Part shown: positions 16,377 through 24,839 of the stretch, piece by piece
Numbering within the stretch: position 1 is the first letter of the stretch
Layout: the number at the start of each line of letters is the position of its first letter
NCBI RefSeq assembly: GCF_042219825.1
Contig: NZ_JBHJHQ010000004.1
Location: forward strand, 186,001-250,000
Direction: 5' to 3'
DNA: 64,000 nt
Source: JBHJHP01 sp042219825
GTDB taxonomy: Bacteria; Bacteroidota; Bacteroidia; Bacteroidales; UBA5342
Program-made: the position numbers and the translations under genes
The notes under the pieces: model-generated
What the model saw: only the letters and a program-made list of their open reading frames with translations
Databases searched by the model: none
What the model was told of the DNA's origin: nothing

Positions 16377-18599
16377 ATGGCAAAGTCTCTTGTAAATAAA
16401 AATGCAACATTCGGTACCTGGCCTGTTTTCCTGACGGCTATATCAACAATACTTGGAGCAATTCTTTTTCTAAGGTTCGGTTATGCCGTCGGTAACCTCG
16501 GTCTTTTAGGCGTACTGACCATCATATTAATCGGACATCTGGTAACCATTCCGACAGCTTTGGCTGTTGCAGAAATAGCTACGAACCAGCGCGTACAGGG
16601 AGGAGGAGCCTATTATATTATTTCACGTTCCTTTGGTTTAAATATTGGCGGAGCCGTAGGGTTTTCGCTGTATCTTTCGCAGGCCATCAGTGTGGCATTT
16701 TACATCATTGCTTTTGGTGAGGCTTTTCATCCGTTACTGAACTATATTTCGGAATCCACTGGATTTGTTATTCATGTACAATGGATTAAGATCGTTACCA
16801 TGGCCATCCTGGCAGTTCTGATCCTGACCAAAGGCGCTAATCTTGGGGTTAAGGCATTGTATTTTGTGGTGGCTGTTTTATTTGTGGCATTGGGGATGTT
16901 CTTTTTCGGTCATACCATAAAGCCGGGAACCGAATTTAATCCCAGTGAACATATTCTCGCACCTGACAGCTTTTTTTATGTGTTTACAATTATTTTCCCC
17001 GCATTTACCGGTTTGGCAGCAGGAATAGGCTTATCCGGTGATCTTAAGGATCCGCAAACATCAATACCAAAGGGAACAATATGGGCTACGGTGGTAGGAA
17101 TGCTGATATACGTTGGTGTGGCTTATAAACTGGCCATTAGTGCTTCTCCGGAGGATCTGGCTTCAAATCAGCTGATAATGCAGGATATTGCATTATGGGG
17201 ACCGATTATTCCCATTGGCCTGGCTGCTGCATCGCTCTCTTCTGCTTTAGGCTCAATTATGATTGCACCGAGAACGCTTCAGGCAATAGGTTACGATAAT
17301 GTATTCCCCAAAACATGGTTTAATAACTGGCTGTCAAAAGGCCGTGAGAATGATAATGAGCCAATAAACGGTTCTGTGATCACCATTATCATTGCCTTTG
17401 TTTTTGTGGTAATGGGCGATGTGGATTTTGTGGCAAAGGTTATCTCCATGTTTTTTATGGTGACCTATGGTGCCATCTGTCTTATTTCCTTCCTGGAACA
17501 TTTTGCTGCTGATCCGTCATACCGGCCAACATTCAAACATAACAGGTGGTATTATTCATTAATCGGAGGTTTATTGTCTTTCTGGCTTATGTTTAAAATG
17601 AACCTGCCGTATGCAGCTCTTTCCTTATTATTGATGGCGCTGTTTTATCATTGGGTTAGTGTAAACAATAAAGAGAAGAAAGGGTTGCAAAAACTATTTA
17701 AAGGCGTGGTTTTTCAGTTGAGCCGGTCACTGCAGGTGTTTGCACAGCGTGCCAATAAAGAGGACAGGGAAGTTAGCTGGCGGCCATTTTTGATCTGTAT
17801 TTCCGAAGATACCTTTAAAAGGCGCAGTGCTTTTGACCTTGTCCGGTGGATCTCGTACAAATATGGATTCGGTACATACATTCATTATATTAAAGGTTTG
17901 CTGAACCGGAAAACCAGCGATGAATCGAAAGTGGTTCTTGAACGGTTAATCAAACTGGCAAGCGGAAGTAAAAACAGGGTTTACCTCGATACCATTATCA
18001 GTCCTTCCTATACTTCTGCCATAGCACAGGTTATTCAGTTGAACAGTATTTCGGGAAAGGGAAACAATATGATTTTGTTTGAGTTCTCGCATACTGAACC
18101 GGATTCGCTTAGAAATGCACTTGATAATTACAGTTTAATTCAATCGGGAGCATTTGACGTATGCATTCTGAATACAACCTATAAAGGATTTGGTTATCAT
18201 CAGACCATACATATCTGGATCAGTGAGAAAGATTATGATAACTCGAACCTGATGATTCTGCTGGCTTATATCATTGTGGGGCATCCGGACTGGAAAAACG
18301 GGGTCATCAAGATTTTTTCTTTGACACCACAGGAAGATGTGGAGCATAAGAAAGCCGCGCTGATGGAACTGATTAAGTCGGGACGTTTGCCCATCTCACC
18401 GTCCAATGTGGAGCTGATTCCGTTTGAAAACGGAAAGGATCCGCACCGCATTATTTCACGCTATTCCGAGGATGCCGATTTAACAATCGTTGGATTTACC
18501 ACTGACGACCTGAAACTGGGTCTGGACTATTTTACGTCTTTCAACGATACGTCTAATATTCTGTTTGTAAATGCCTATAAGGATAAGGAGATTGTATAG
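16377..18599 (+). CDS. Cation-chloride-cotransporter-like APC superfamily transporter
   Basis: 740 residues. Residues 12-440 form about twelve membrane helices beginning FGTWPVFLTAISTILGAILFLRFGYAVG, which is very close to the first helix of SLC12-type cation-chloride cotransporters. QGGGAYYIISRSFGLNIGG and FTIIFPAFTGLAAGIGLSGDLKDP are further SLC12/APC marks. The 300-residue cytoplasmic C-terminal domain holds alternating strands reminiscent of the SLC12 C-domain. Ion selectivity cannot be told from sequence. Monocistronic; its stop codon lies inside a 14-base inverted repeat. Confidence 0.85.
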   Translation: MAKSLVNKNATFGTWPVFLTAISTILGAILFLRFGYAVGNLGLLGVLTIILIGHLVTIPTALAVAEIATNQRVQGGGAYYIISRSFGLNIGGAVGFSLYLSQAISVAFYIIAFGEAFHPLLNYISESTGFVIHVQWIKIVTMAILAVLILTKGANLGVKALYFVVAVLFVALGMFFFGHTIKPGTEFNPSEHILAPDSFFYVFTIIFPAFTGLAAGIGLSGDLKDPQTSIPKGTIWATVVGMLIYVGVAYKLAISASPEDLASNQLIMQDIALWGPIIPIGLAAASLSSALGSIMIAPRTLQAIGYDNVFPKTWFNNWLSKGRENDNEPINGSVITIIIAFVFVVMGDVDFVAKVISMFFMVTYGAICLISFLEHFAADPSYRPTFKHNRWYYSLIGGLLSFWLMFKMNLPYAALSLLLMALFYHWVSVNNKEKKGLQKLFKGVVFQLSRSLQVFAQRANKEDREVSWRPFLICISEDTFKRRSAFDLVRWISYKYGFGTYIHYIKGLLNRKTSDESKVVLERLIKLASGSKNRVYLDTIISPSYTSAIAQVIQLNSISGKGNNMILFEFSHTEPDSLRNALDNYSLIQSGAFDVCILNTTYKGFGYHQTIHIWISEKDYDNSNLMILLAYIIVGHPDWKNGVIKIFSLTPQEDVEHKKAALMELIKSGRLPISPSNVELIPFENGKDPHRIISRYSEDADLTIVGFTTDDLKLGLDYFTSFNDTSNILFVNAYKDKEIV

Positions 18600-18626
18600 A
18601 CACACTAATAGCGTGTCTATACAATC
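18590..18626. terminator. 14-base inverted repeat between convergent genes
   Basis: GATTGTATAGACAC (18590-18603) and its exact complement (18613-18626) enclose a nine-base loop. The transporter stop lies in the left arm and the YciI-like gene stop at the edge of the right arm. There is no T tract, so it may be a bidirectional stop or an mRNA 3'-end protection hairpin. Confidence 0.6.
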
Positions 18627-19123
18627 TATATATCCTTCATCGCAATACGCTGATGTATTTCAGGCAGTTCCTGTATTGCTGCGGAACCGTACCACGGGTG
18701 TAGTTCCATAATCAGTCTCCCGGATTTTACAGCCGGATCCGTTTCTGTTAATTCTCTGGCCGCTTCAATGGATTCCACATTAAAAATATAAATACCTCTT
18801 AATTCACCATTATCTAAAAAGGGACCTGCCATTACAAGTACACCCTTTTCTGCCAGGCGTTTTATATTATCAAGATGAGCACGCTGAATTGCTTTGGCTT
18901 CATCGTCGGACTGGCTTCTGTTTGGACCTGATTTTAAAAATACCATTACATATTGCTTCATGCCATAATCATCAGCCTGGAGTTTTTTAGCGAGTACAGA
19001 GTCTTTTTCAACGACTCCGCTTTCGTTGTTTGTGCTGTTTTTTGAGGTGTTATTGCACGAACTTATAAAAATTGTTAAAATCAAGACGTTGATTGTGAGG
19101 AGGATAGATTTTATTTTCATCAT
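18626..19123 (-). CDS. YciI-like domain lipoprotein
   Basis: About 165 residues. The signal ends in LTIFISSC, a lipobox. The mature domain (from about 60) reads MKQYVMVFLKSGPNRSQ...AHLDNIKRLAEKGVLVMAGPFLDNGELRGIYIFNVESIEAARELTETDPAV, the standard YCII/DGPF ferredoxin-like pattern. Start set at an ATG shortly before the signal; a further ATG at 19147 adds eight residues. Lipidated YciI proteins are less usual than cytoplasmic ones. Function unknown. Confidence 0.8.
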   Translation of the reverse strand: MMKIKSILLTINVLILTIFISSCNNTSKNSTNNESGVVEKDSVLAKKLQADDYGMKQYVMVFLKSGPNRSQSDDEAKAIQRAHLDNIKRLAEKGVLVMAGPFLDNGELRGIYIFNVESIEAARELTETDPAVKSGRLIMELHPWYGSAAIQELPEIHQRIAMKDI

Positions 19124-19301
19124 ATACAGTTTTTTATATAAAAACAATTACTACTTTTAAATGTTCTTACTGTGTTTGGGTTCGCCCGATATTGATGTGT
19201 TTAAGAACTTTGGGACAGAACAATTATATTAATCAGATGTTTTACTCTAAGGTAATTCAAAAGACTACCGGTAGATAGAGATCGTCTTTAAAAATCAATA
19301 T

Positions 19302-20813
19302 ATGGACATAAAGAAAGTCTTAATTGCTAACCGGGGGGAAATTGCAGTTCGAATTATCCGTTCCTGCAGAGAGATGGGGATTAAAACAGTGGCTGTTTAT
19401 TCTGAAGCAGACCGTAATTCATTGCATGTCAGGTACGCTGATTATGCATATTTTTTAGGCCCGTCACCCTCAAACGAGAGTTATTTATCAATCACTAAAA
19501 TTTTACAGGTTGCCAAAGATTCCGGTGCTGATGCTATTCACCCGGGTTACGGTTTTTTGTCTGAGAATGCAGAGTTTGCCAAACGATGCAGGAAGCAGGG
19601 GATTATTTTTATTGGTCCTTCCGCCCAGGCTATTTCAACGATGGGTGATAAAATAACGGCCCGTCAAACCATGATCAATGCAGGTGTTCCGGTTGTTCCG
19701 GGAACTCAGAAAAAGATTGTGGGCGAAAAGGATGTAAATAAAGTAGTACAGGAAATCGGATTTCCGGTTATGGTAAAAGCCTCTGCCGGAGGTGGTGGAA
19801 AAGGGATGCGTTTGGTACGTAAGGCAGAAGACCTGTTATCCGGAATTAATGCAGCAAGGTCGGAAGCCAGTGCTGCTTTTGGCGATGACGCTGTTTATAT
19901 TGAAAAATATATTGAATCACCTCATCACATTGAGTTCCAGGTAATGGCAGACAGTCACGGAAATGCCATTCATCTGTGTGAACGTGAGTGTTCTGTTCAA
20001 CGCCGCCACCAAAAAGTGGTAGAGGAGACACCTTCTCCGTTAATGACACCTGAATTAAGGGCTCAGATGGGTGAAGCTGCTGTTGCTGCGGCAAAAGCCG
20101 TGAGCTATGAAGGCGCAGGTACCATTGAATTTCTGGTTGACAACAGTGGTAACTACTTTTTTCTTGAAATGAATACCCGCCTTCAGGTGGAGCATCCGAT
20201 TACCGAACGTGTTGTAGGTGTTGACCTTGTTAAGTTGCAGATTCTTGTGGCTCAGGGAGAAAAATTACCATACACTCAGAATGATATTAAGCAAACTGGC
20301 CATGCGATAGAGTGCCGAATATATGCAGAGGATCCGGATAACAATTTTATGCCAAGTCCGGGATTAATAAAGCATATTACTGAACCGAAAGGATTAGGGG
20401 TACGTACCGATGGCTATGTTTACGAAGGATACGAAATACCCCTTTTTTATGACCCGATGATCTCTAAACTGATCGTTTGGGACAGAACTCGTGAAGATGC
20501 TATTGCCCGTATGAAACGGGCTCTTCACGAGTATAAAATTACCGGGGTTAAAACCTCAATCGGTTTCCTGAAACGAATTATGAATCATGAAGATTTTAAA
20601 AAAGGAAACTACGACACCCACTTTATCGACAACAATATGGATGAACTGATGCAAACAGAAGGTGGAAGCCATGAACGTTGCAGGGACATCGCCGCTATTG
20701 TTTCTCTGATTGATTATCACCGTAATCTGGCAACTTCGGAAAATAAGCTGAAGGATGATACAACCAAAAAGTGGATTGAGTTCGGACGTAAAATGGGTGT
20801 GATTCGCCTCTAA
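19302..20813 (+). CDS. Biotin carboxylase subunit of an acyl-CoA carboxylase
   Basis: 503 residues of the AccC/PccA type: it carboxylates biotin with ATP and bicarbonate. Seen: KKVLIANRGEIAVRIIRSCREMGI start, ATP-grasp VMVKASAGGGGKGMRLV, SVQRRHQKVVEETPS, EMNTRLQVEHPITE and EYKITGVKTSIGFL. Two bases separate its stop from the frame of the next gene. With the biotinyl and carboxyltransferase genes it makes a complete three-subunit enzyme, by the form of the third gene most likely a propionyl-CoA carboxylase. Confidence 0.92.
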   Translation: MDIKKVLIANRGEIAVRIIRSCREMGIKTVAVYSEADRNSLHVRYADYAYFLGPSPSNESYLSITKILQVAKDSGADAIHPGYGFLSENAEFAKRCRKQGIIFIGPSAQAISTMGDKITARQTMINAGVPVVPGTQKKIVGEKDVNKVVQEIGFPVMVKASAGGGGKGMRLVRKAEDLLSGINAARSEASAAFGDDAVYIEKYIESPHHIEFQVMADSHGNAIHLCERECSVQRRHQKVVEETPSPLMTPELRAQMGEAAVAAAKAVSYEGAGTIEFLVDNSGNYFFLEMNTRLQVEHPITERVVGVDLVKLQILVAQGEKLPYTQNDIKQTGHAIECRIYAEDPDNNFMPSPGLIKHITEPKGLGVRTDGYVYEGYEIPLFYDPMISKLIVWDRTREDAIARMKRALHEYKITGVKTSIGFLKRIMNHEDFKKGNYDTHFIDNNMDELMQTEGGSHERCRDIAAIVSLIDYHRNLATSENKLKDDTTKKWIEFGRKMGVIRL

Positions 20814-20823
20814 TTTGAAGGTT

Positions 20824-21327
20824 ATGGAAGTAAAGATCAATAATGAATTAATAGATGTAAAAATCGTCAGTATCAAGGGAAACATGGCCACACTATCCGT
20901 TGATGGCCGTGAGTACGAAATTGATATAACGATGGTGGAACGCGGCGTTTATTCGTTGCTGCATAAAAATCATTCCTATAATGTGGAACTCATACACGGC
21001 AGTGAATCGCGTAAATACATGGTGAATACGCAATACCGTTCATACAACGTTGAGATTGTGGATGCGCAGACCAAATACCGGGAGAACAGGAACAAAAATC
21101 AGGGAATTGACGGTGCCGGTTCGGTATCCTCACCAATGCCGGGTCGTGTGGTTAAACTTCTTGTTAAGAAAGGTGATAAAGTGAAAGCCGGACAGCCGGT
21201 GATCATCGTTTCTGCCATGAAAATGGAAAGTGAGTATAAGTCTGGTATTGATGGTGAAGTGAAAAAGGTCATGGTTAAAGAAGGTCAGACAATAGAAGGT
21301 CACCAGACGTTAATGGAGATAGAGTAA
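20824..21327 (+). CDS. Biotinyl-domain (BCCP) subunit of the acyl-CoA carboxylase
   Basis: About 167 residues. A 90-residue N-terminal part (VKINNELIDVKIVSI...) precedes the biotinyl domain: SSPMPGRVVKLLVKKGDKVKAGQPVIIVSAMKMESEY, with Lys133 in AMKM as the biotinylated residue. Start at ATG 20824; an upstream TTG at 20815 is less likely. It carries CO2 between the flanking subunits. Confidence 0.9.
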   Translation: MEVKINNELIDVKIVSIKGNMATLSVDGREYEIDITMVERGVYSLLHKNHSYNVELIHGSESRKYMVNTQYRSYNVEIVDAQTKYRENRNKNQGIDGAGSVSSPMPGRVVKLLVKKGDKVKAGQPVIIVSAMKMESEYKSGIDGEVKKVMVKEGQTIEGHQTLMEIE

Positions 21328-21379
21328 AAAGTTGTAAGTAAGTCATACGTTGTGAATCAGTGATAGTAACCTGTAACAA

Positions 21380-21420
21380 ATCACTTCTTGATACTTGATG
21401 CTTGATACCTGATTCTTAAA
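21380..21420. repeat. Word repeat CTTGATACTTGATGCTTGAT type
   Basis: Three near-identical TTGATaC/TTGATgC words sit in the gap before the carboxyltransferase gene, of the same kind as the strings at 10490 and 24525. Confidence 0.45.
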
Positions 21421-21442
21421 GAAAAATACATAAAATCAGATT

Positions 21443-22984
21443 ATGTCAGAACTTGAAAAGAAATTCAAAGAGTTTGAAAAGCGTAGTGCAGAGGCTGATT
21501 TAGGCGGTGGTGTTGAGCGCATAGAAAAACAACATGAGGGTGGTAAAAAAACAGCCAGGGAAAGGTTATCCGATCTTTTGGATCCGGGTACTTTCGTAGA
21601 AATCGATAAGCTGGTAACGCATCGTTGTGCCCAGTTTGGAATGGAAAAAACCAAAATTCCTTCTGACGGTGTCATTACAGGTTATGGAAAAATAGACGGG
21701 CGTTTAGTTTATGTATTCGCTCAGGATTTTACTACGTTTGGAGGTACTCTCAGCCGTGCCAACGCCGACAAGATCGTCAAATTACAAAAAATGGCCCTGA
21801 AAATGGGTGCTCCGCTTCTGGGCCTCAACGATTCCGGAGGTGCACGCATACAGGAAGGCGTACAAAGTCTGGCCGGTTATGCCGATATCTTCCAGCTGAA
21901 TGTGAAAGCATCCGGTGTTATACCGCAGATATCCGCCATTATGGGCCCATGTGCCGGTGGTGCAGTATATTCGCCTGCACTCACAGACTTTATCATGATG
22001 GTTCGTGATACAAGTTACATGTTTGTAACCGGACCGGATGTTATCAAAACGGTTACACACGAAGAAGTGACCAAAGAAGATCTGGGAGGTGCCATGGCAC
22101 ACAACAGCAAAAGTGGTGTGGCCCATTTGATGGCTGAAGATGATGTTCAGGCCATGATGTTGCTGCGCGACCTCTTAAGCTTTATTCCATCCAATAATAT
22201 GGAAGAAGCACCTGTTGTTCCAACAATGGATCCGCTTGACAGGGAAAGTGAATTGTTACAAAACCTTATTCCGGCTGATCCGAATAAACCATACGATATT
22301 AAAGAACTGATCACCGAAGTGGTGGATGAGAAGAATTTTCTTGAGATTCAACCGCATTATGCGCAGAATATCGTTATTGGTTTTGCCCGTTTCAATGGGC
22401 GGAGCGTGGGTATTGTAGCTAATCAGCCCGCACATCTTGCAGGAGTACTTGATATTGATTCATCCGTGAAGGGTGCACGGTTTGTACGCTTCTGTGATGC
22501 CTTTAATATTCCTATTGTCACATTTGTGGATGTTCCTGGTTTTCTGCCTGGAATGTTGCAGGAATTTGGTGGGATCATTAAGCATGGAGCAAAACTTTTG
22601 TATGCTTTTGCCGAAGCCACAGTGCCTAAAATTACTGTCATTACGCGTAAAGCCTATGGAGGTGCCTACGATGTGATGGCGAGCAAGCATATTGGAGCCG
22701 ATGTTAACTATGCCTTTCCTACAGCGGAGATTGCTGTGATGGGGGCCGACGGAGCAATCAATATTCTTTACAGGAATAAGATTAAAACCAACGAAGACAG
22801 GGAAAAAGCTATTAAGGAATATAAGGATACGTTTGCAAATCCTTACAAAGCTGCTGAACTTGGTTATGTGGATGAAATAATTCTTCCCAAAGATACCCGT
22901 CTGAAACTGATTCAGGCGCTGGATATGACTAAAACAAAGAGTGACGGTAATCCACCTAAAAAGCACGGTAATATACCGTTGTAA
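21443..22984 (+). CDS. Acyl-CoA carboxylase carboxyltransferase (propionyl-CoA carboxylase beta / MmdA-like)
   Basis: 513 residues, one chain with both crotonase-like halves, as in PccB and MmdA. The N-half shows GGGVERIEKQHEGGKKTARERL and LNDSGGARIQEGVQSLAGYADIF with the acyl-CoA-binding GPCAGGAVYSPALTDF; the C-half shows FVDVPGFLPGMLQEFGGIIKHGAKLLYAF and the biotin-side KAYGGAYDVMASKHIGAD. Because biotin carboxylase is encoded with it, the carboxylating role is favoured over a sodium-pumping decarboxylase. It would interconvert propionyl-CoA and methylmalonyl-CoA. Confidence 0.92.
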   Translation: MSELEKKFKEFEKRSAEADLGGGVERIEKQHEGGKKTARERLSDLLDPGTFVEIDKLVTHRCAQFGMEKTKIPSDGVITGYGKIDGRLVYVFAQDFTTFGGTLSRANADKIVKLQKMALKMGAPLLGLNDSGGARIQEGVQSLAGYADIFQLNVKASGVIPQISAIMGPCAGGAVYSPALTDFIMMVRDTSYMFVTGPDVIKTVTHEEVTKEDLGGAMAHNSKSGVAHLMAEDDVQAMMLLRDLLSFIPSNNMEEAPVVPTMDPLDRESELLQNLIPADPNKPYDIKELITEVVDEKNFLEIQPHYAQNIVIGFARFNGRSVGIVANQPAHLAGVLDIDSSVKGARFVRFCDAFNIPIVTFVDVPGFLPGMLQEFGGIIKHGAKLLYAFAEATVPKITVITRKAYGGAYDVMASKHIGADVNYAFPTAEIAVMGADGAINILYRNKIKTNEDREKAIKEYKDTFANPYKAAELGYVDEIILPKDTRLKLIQALDMTKTKSDGNPPKKHGNIPL

Positions 22985-23002
22985 GTTTGGTGCTAACGAT
23001 AT

Positions 23003-23031
23003 AAAAAGCTGTTCTTCAGAACAGCTTTTTT
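23003..23031. terminator. Terminator of the carboxylase operon
   Basis: AAAAAGCTGTTCT (23003-23015) pairs fully with AGAACAGCTTTTT (23018-23030); T tract follows. Confidence 0.9.
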
Positions 23032-23112
23032 ATTTGGCATGGAGCTGTTAATTTGAAAACTCAGGAACAATCCATTAGTCCATTGTTGTATTCGGTTGAG
23101 TAAGTTTAATAT

Positions 23113-23165
23113 TGTCCTCCTTTTTTTAAAAGGAGGTGTCCGTCAAATGACGGGCGGAGGATTTT
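23113..23165. repeat. Double-hairpin REP-like element
   Basis: CCTCCTTTT/AAAAGGAGG (23116-23136) is followed by CCGTC/GACGG (23140-23153) and then GCGGAGGATTTTG. From memory, GGAGG-palindrome elements ending in GGAGGATTT are dispersed in intergenic DNA of Bacteroidota. A 62-residue open frame on the minus strand crosses it but is not credible. Confidence 0.6.
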
Positions 23166-23228
23166 GGATATACTTAATATGTCGTTTTTTAATCTCCTAA
23201 TCTCCACTTTAAATCGTTTTTTAGGCAC

Positions 23229-23256
23229 AAAAAAAGGCTGACCGACGGTCAACCTT
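23229..23256 (-). terminator. Terminator of the cold-shock gene
   Basis: On the minus strand AAGGTTGACC pairs with GGTCAGCCTT (one G-U) around a three-base loop and runs into a T tract (23235-23229). Confidence 0.85.
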
Positions 23257-23286
23257 GGAAGTCCTTTTATATTTGGATCAATAATA

Positions 23287-23478
23287 TTAAGCAAGCTTTA
23301 CATTAACTGCATTTAATCCTTTTCTTCCTTCCTGAAGATCAAATGTTACTTCATCATTTTCTCCAACCTGATCAACCAGGCCAGATACGTGTACAAAATA
23401 CTCTTTGTTTGTTTCTTCATCTTTAATAAAACCATAACCTTTAGAATCATTAAAGAATTTTACAATACCTTTATTCAT
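23287..23478 (-). CDS. Cold-shock domain protein (CspA family)
   Basis: 63 residues. GIVKFFNDSKGYGFIKDEE carries RNP1 (KGYGFI) and EYFVHVSGL is RNP2 (FVHVS form). It binds single-stranded RNA or DNA as an RNA chaperone. A TACCTTTG box 25 bases upstream and a strong terminator mark a monocistronic unit with an unusually short 5' leader for a csp gene. Confidence 0.95.
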   Translation of the reverse strand: MNKGIVKFFNDSKGYGFIKDEETNKEYFVHVSGLVDQVGENDEVTFDLQEGRKGLNAVNVKLA

Positions 23479-23502
23479 TACTTATTTTAATTAAAATTTA
23501 GG

Positions 23503-23510
23503 CAAAGGTA
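23503..23510 (-). promoter_or_regulatory. -7 promoter box (TACCTTTG) for the cold-shock gene
   Basis: Perfect TAnnTTTG on the minus strand, 25 bases ahead of the ATG at 23478. Confidence 0.55.
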
Positions 23511-23624
23511 GGATTAAAAACCGGTTATAAAAGAAAAAAATGAGATTATTTAAAAAAATTCTAAAAAAAAGATCCTTAAAGTAATCTGTTTGCTCTCAGT
23601 ATATTAAACTATACTTCCTAATAA

Positions 23625-24503
23625 TCAACTTAATTCGAATACTGCCTGTCCGATAAGATAACCATCTGCGAATACGTCAACACGATATTCTCCCTCGAAC
23701 AGAAACTCCTCAATCTTCCAGTATCCACATACCTGCATGGCTTCACCTTCGTACTCTATAACCCGCATAATGGAATAAAGAATATCCTTATCCTGATACT
23801 TAAAGGTGTTATTTGAATCTTTTATAAGGACCTCATTATTGGGAGCCGTAATTCTTAAGTACACAGGTTTTTCCCCAACAGGTGTTGTAATGTTCTTGCT
23901 CAGATTAAAACAAATTTCAATTTTTACTGCCTTACTCAGTCTTCGGGTTGTTCTGCTTCGGTCATTCAGCATCTCAATACTAAAATCAGTTGCTTCCAGC
24001 TGAGACGCAATTTCCACCTTTTTCACCAGTGTTTCTTTTTCTTCCTGCAACTTATTTACGGTCTGTGATGCCTCTTCATAGCGCTGAACTACCTTTTTGT
24101 TTTCTTCCCGCAGTTCCTGATTTACCTGGCTCAGGGAATCTATCTGGAATACATAGTGCTTCATTACTTTACGCATGGTTGAAAGCTCCTTTTTGTATTC
24201 TCTGATTTTATAAGCATTTGTAGCTTTAACGGTTTCCAGTTCTTCCATCAGCTGAACCACCTTTTGGCGTTCAATTTCAAGACGCAGAATCATAGAATCG
24301 GTTTGCGGCATCAGCGAATCATATTGAAATGCAAGTTCCCGGTAGTCTCCCAGAAGAGAATCCTTTTCAATGTTAAACGATTCCTCCATCTGATTCATCT
24401 GGTTGTTCTGTATAAAAAACATGACTAAAACACCTGTGAGTATTACCGAGATTACCACCACTAAAGTGATCACAAATTTCTTATCCGTTAAGCTTATGTT
24501 CAT
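23625..24503 (-). CDS. Membrane-anchored coiled-coil protein of unknown function
   Basis: 292 residues. One membrane helix (about 11-31, FVITLVVVISVILTGVLVMFFI) is followed by a long coiled coil (about 35-170, rich in E, K, Q and L) and a C-terminal beta-rich domain (about 190-292: KIEICFNLSKNITTPVGEKPVYLRITAPNNEVL ... GEYRVDVFADGYLIGQAVFEL). The layout suggests an inner-membrane protein with the coiled coil and globular domain on one side. I do not recognise a named family. Confidence 0.75.
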   Translation of the reverse strand: MNISLTDKKFVITLVVVISVILTGVLVMFFIQNNQMNQMEESFNIEKDSLLGDYRELAFQYDSLMPQTDSMILRLEIERQKVVQLMEELETVKATNAYKIREYKKELSTMRKVMKHYVFQIDSLSQVNQELREENKKVVQRYEEASQTVNKLQEEKETLVKKVEIASQLEATDFSIEMLNDRSRTTRRLSKAVKIEICFNLSKNITTPVGEKPVYLRITAPNNEVLIKDSNNTFKYQDKDILYSIMRVIEYEGEAMQVCGYWKIEEFLFEGEYRVDVFADGYLIGQAVFELS

Positions 24504-24839
24504 ATGATTCTGTTCTTTGCGAATTTGTCTTGTGTCTTATGTCTATTATCTTAAGTCTTAAAATAATTTTCCACAAAAATATACCTTTAAATCTTTATTT
24601 GAAACGGAAACGGCTTTTAATAATTGTAATCTGATCCCGATTTATTAACAGTTTAGCTTTCGTCGTAACGTTTACCTGTCAATTAAGAACCGATTAATCG
24701 GTAAATGTTCCGGTTAACGTAATTTGATGCTGTTGTTTTTATAATTAATATCCTGATCCATAAAGTTTTCCGGGCTGATAAAAATCATTCAGAAAGCGTG
24801 GTGTTTTTTGTTCATTTATAGAAATATAAATCAAAAACT
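24504..24839. promoter_or_regulatory. Divergent intergenic region with nested palindromes upstream of gdhA
   Basis: Between the coiled-coil gene and gdhA. It holds the GTCTTA word repeat (24525-24560), a perfect palindrome ACCGATTAATCGGT (24689-24702), and an outer imperfect inverted pair ACGTTTACC (24668-24676) / GGTTAACGT (24712-24720) almost concentric with it. This is a likely binding region for a dimeric regulator of gdhA, about 120-170 bases before the start. Confidence 0.5.

Noticed and set aside
23106..23294. 62-codon minus-strand ORF
   Set aside because: Crosses the double-hairpin repeat and the cold-shock terminator, so it is intergenic DNA that happens to be open.
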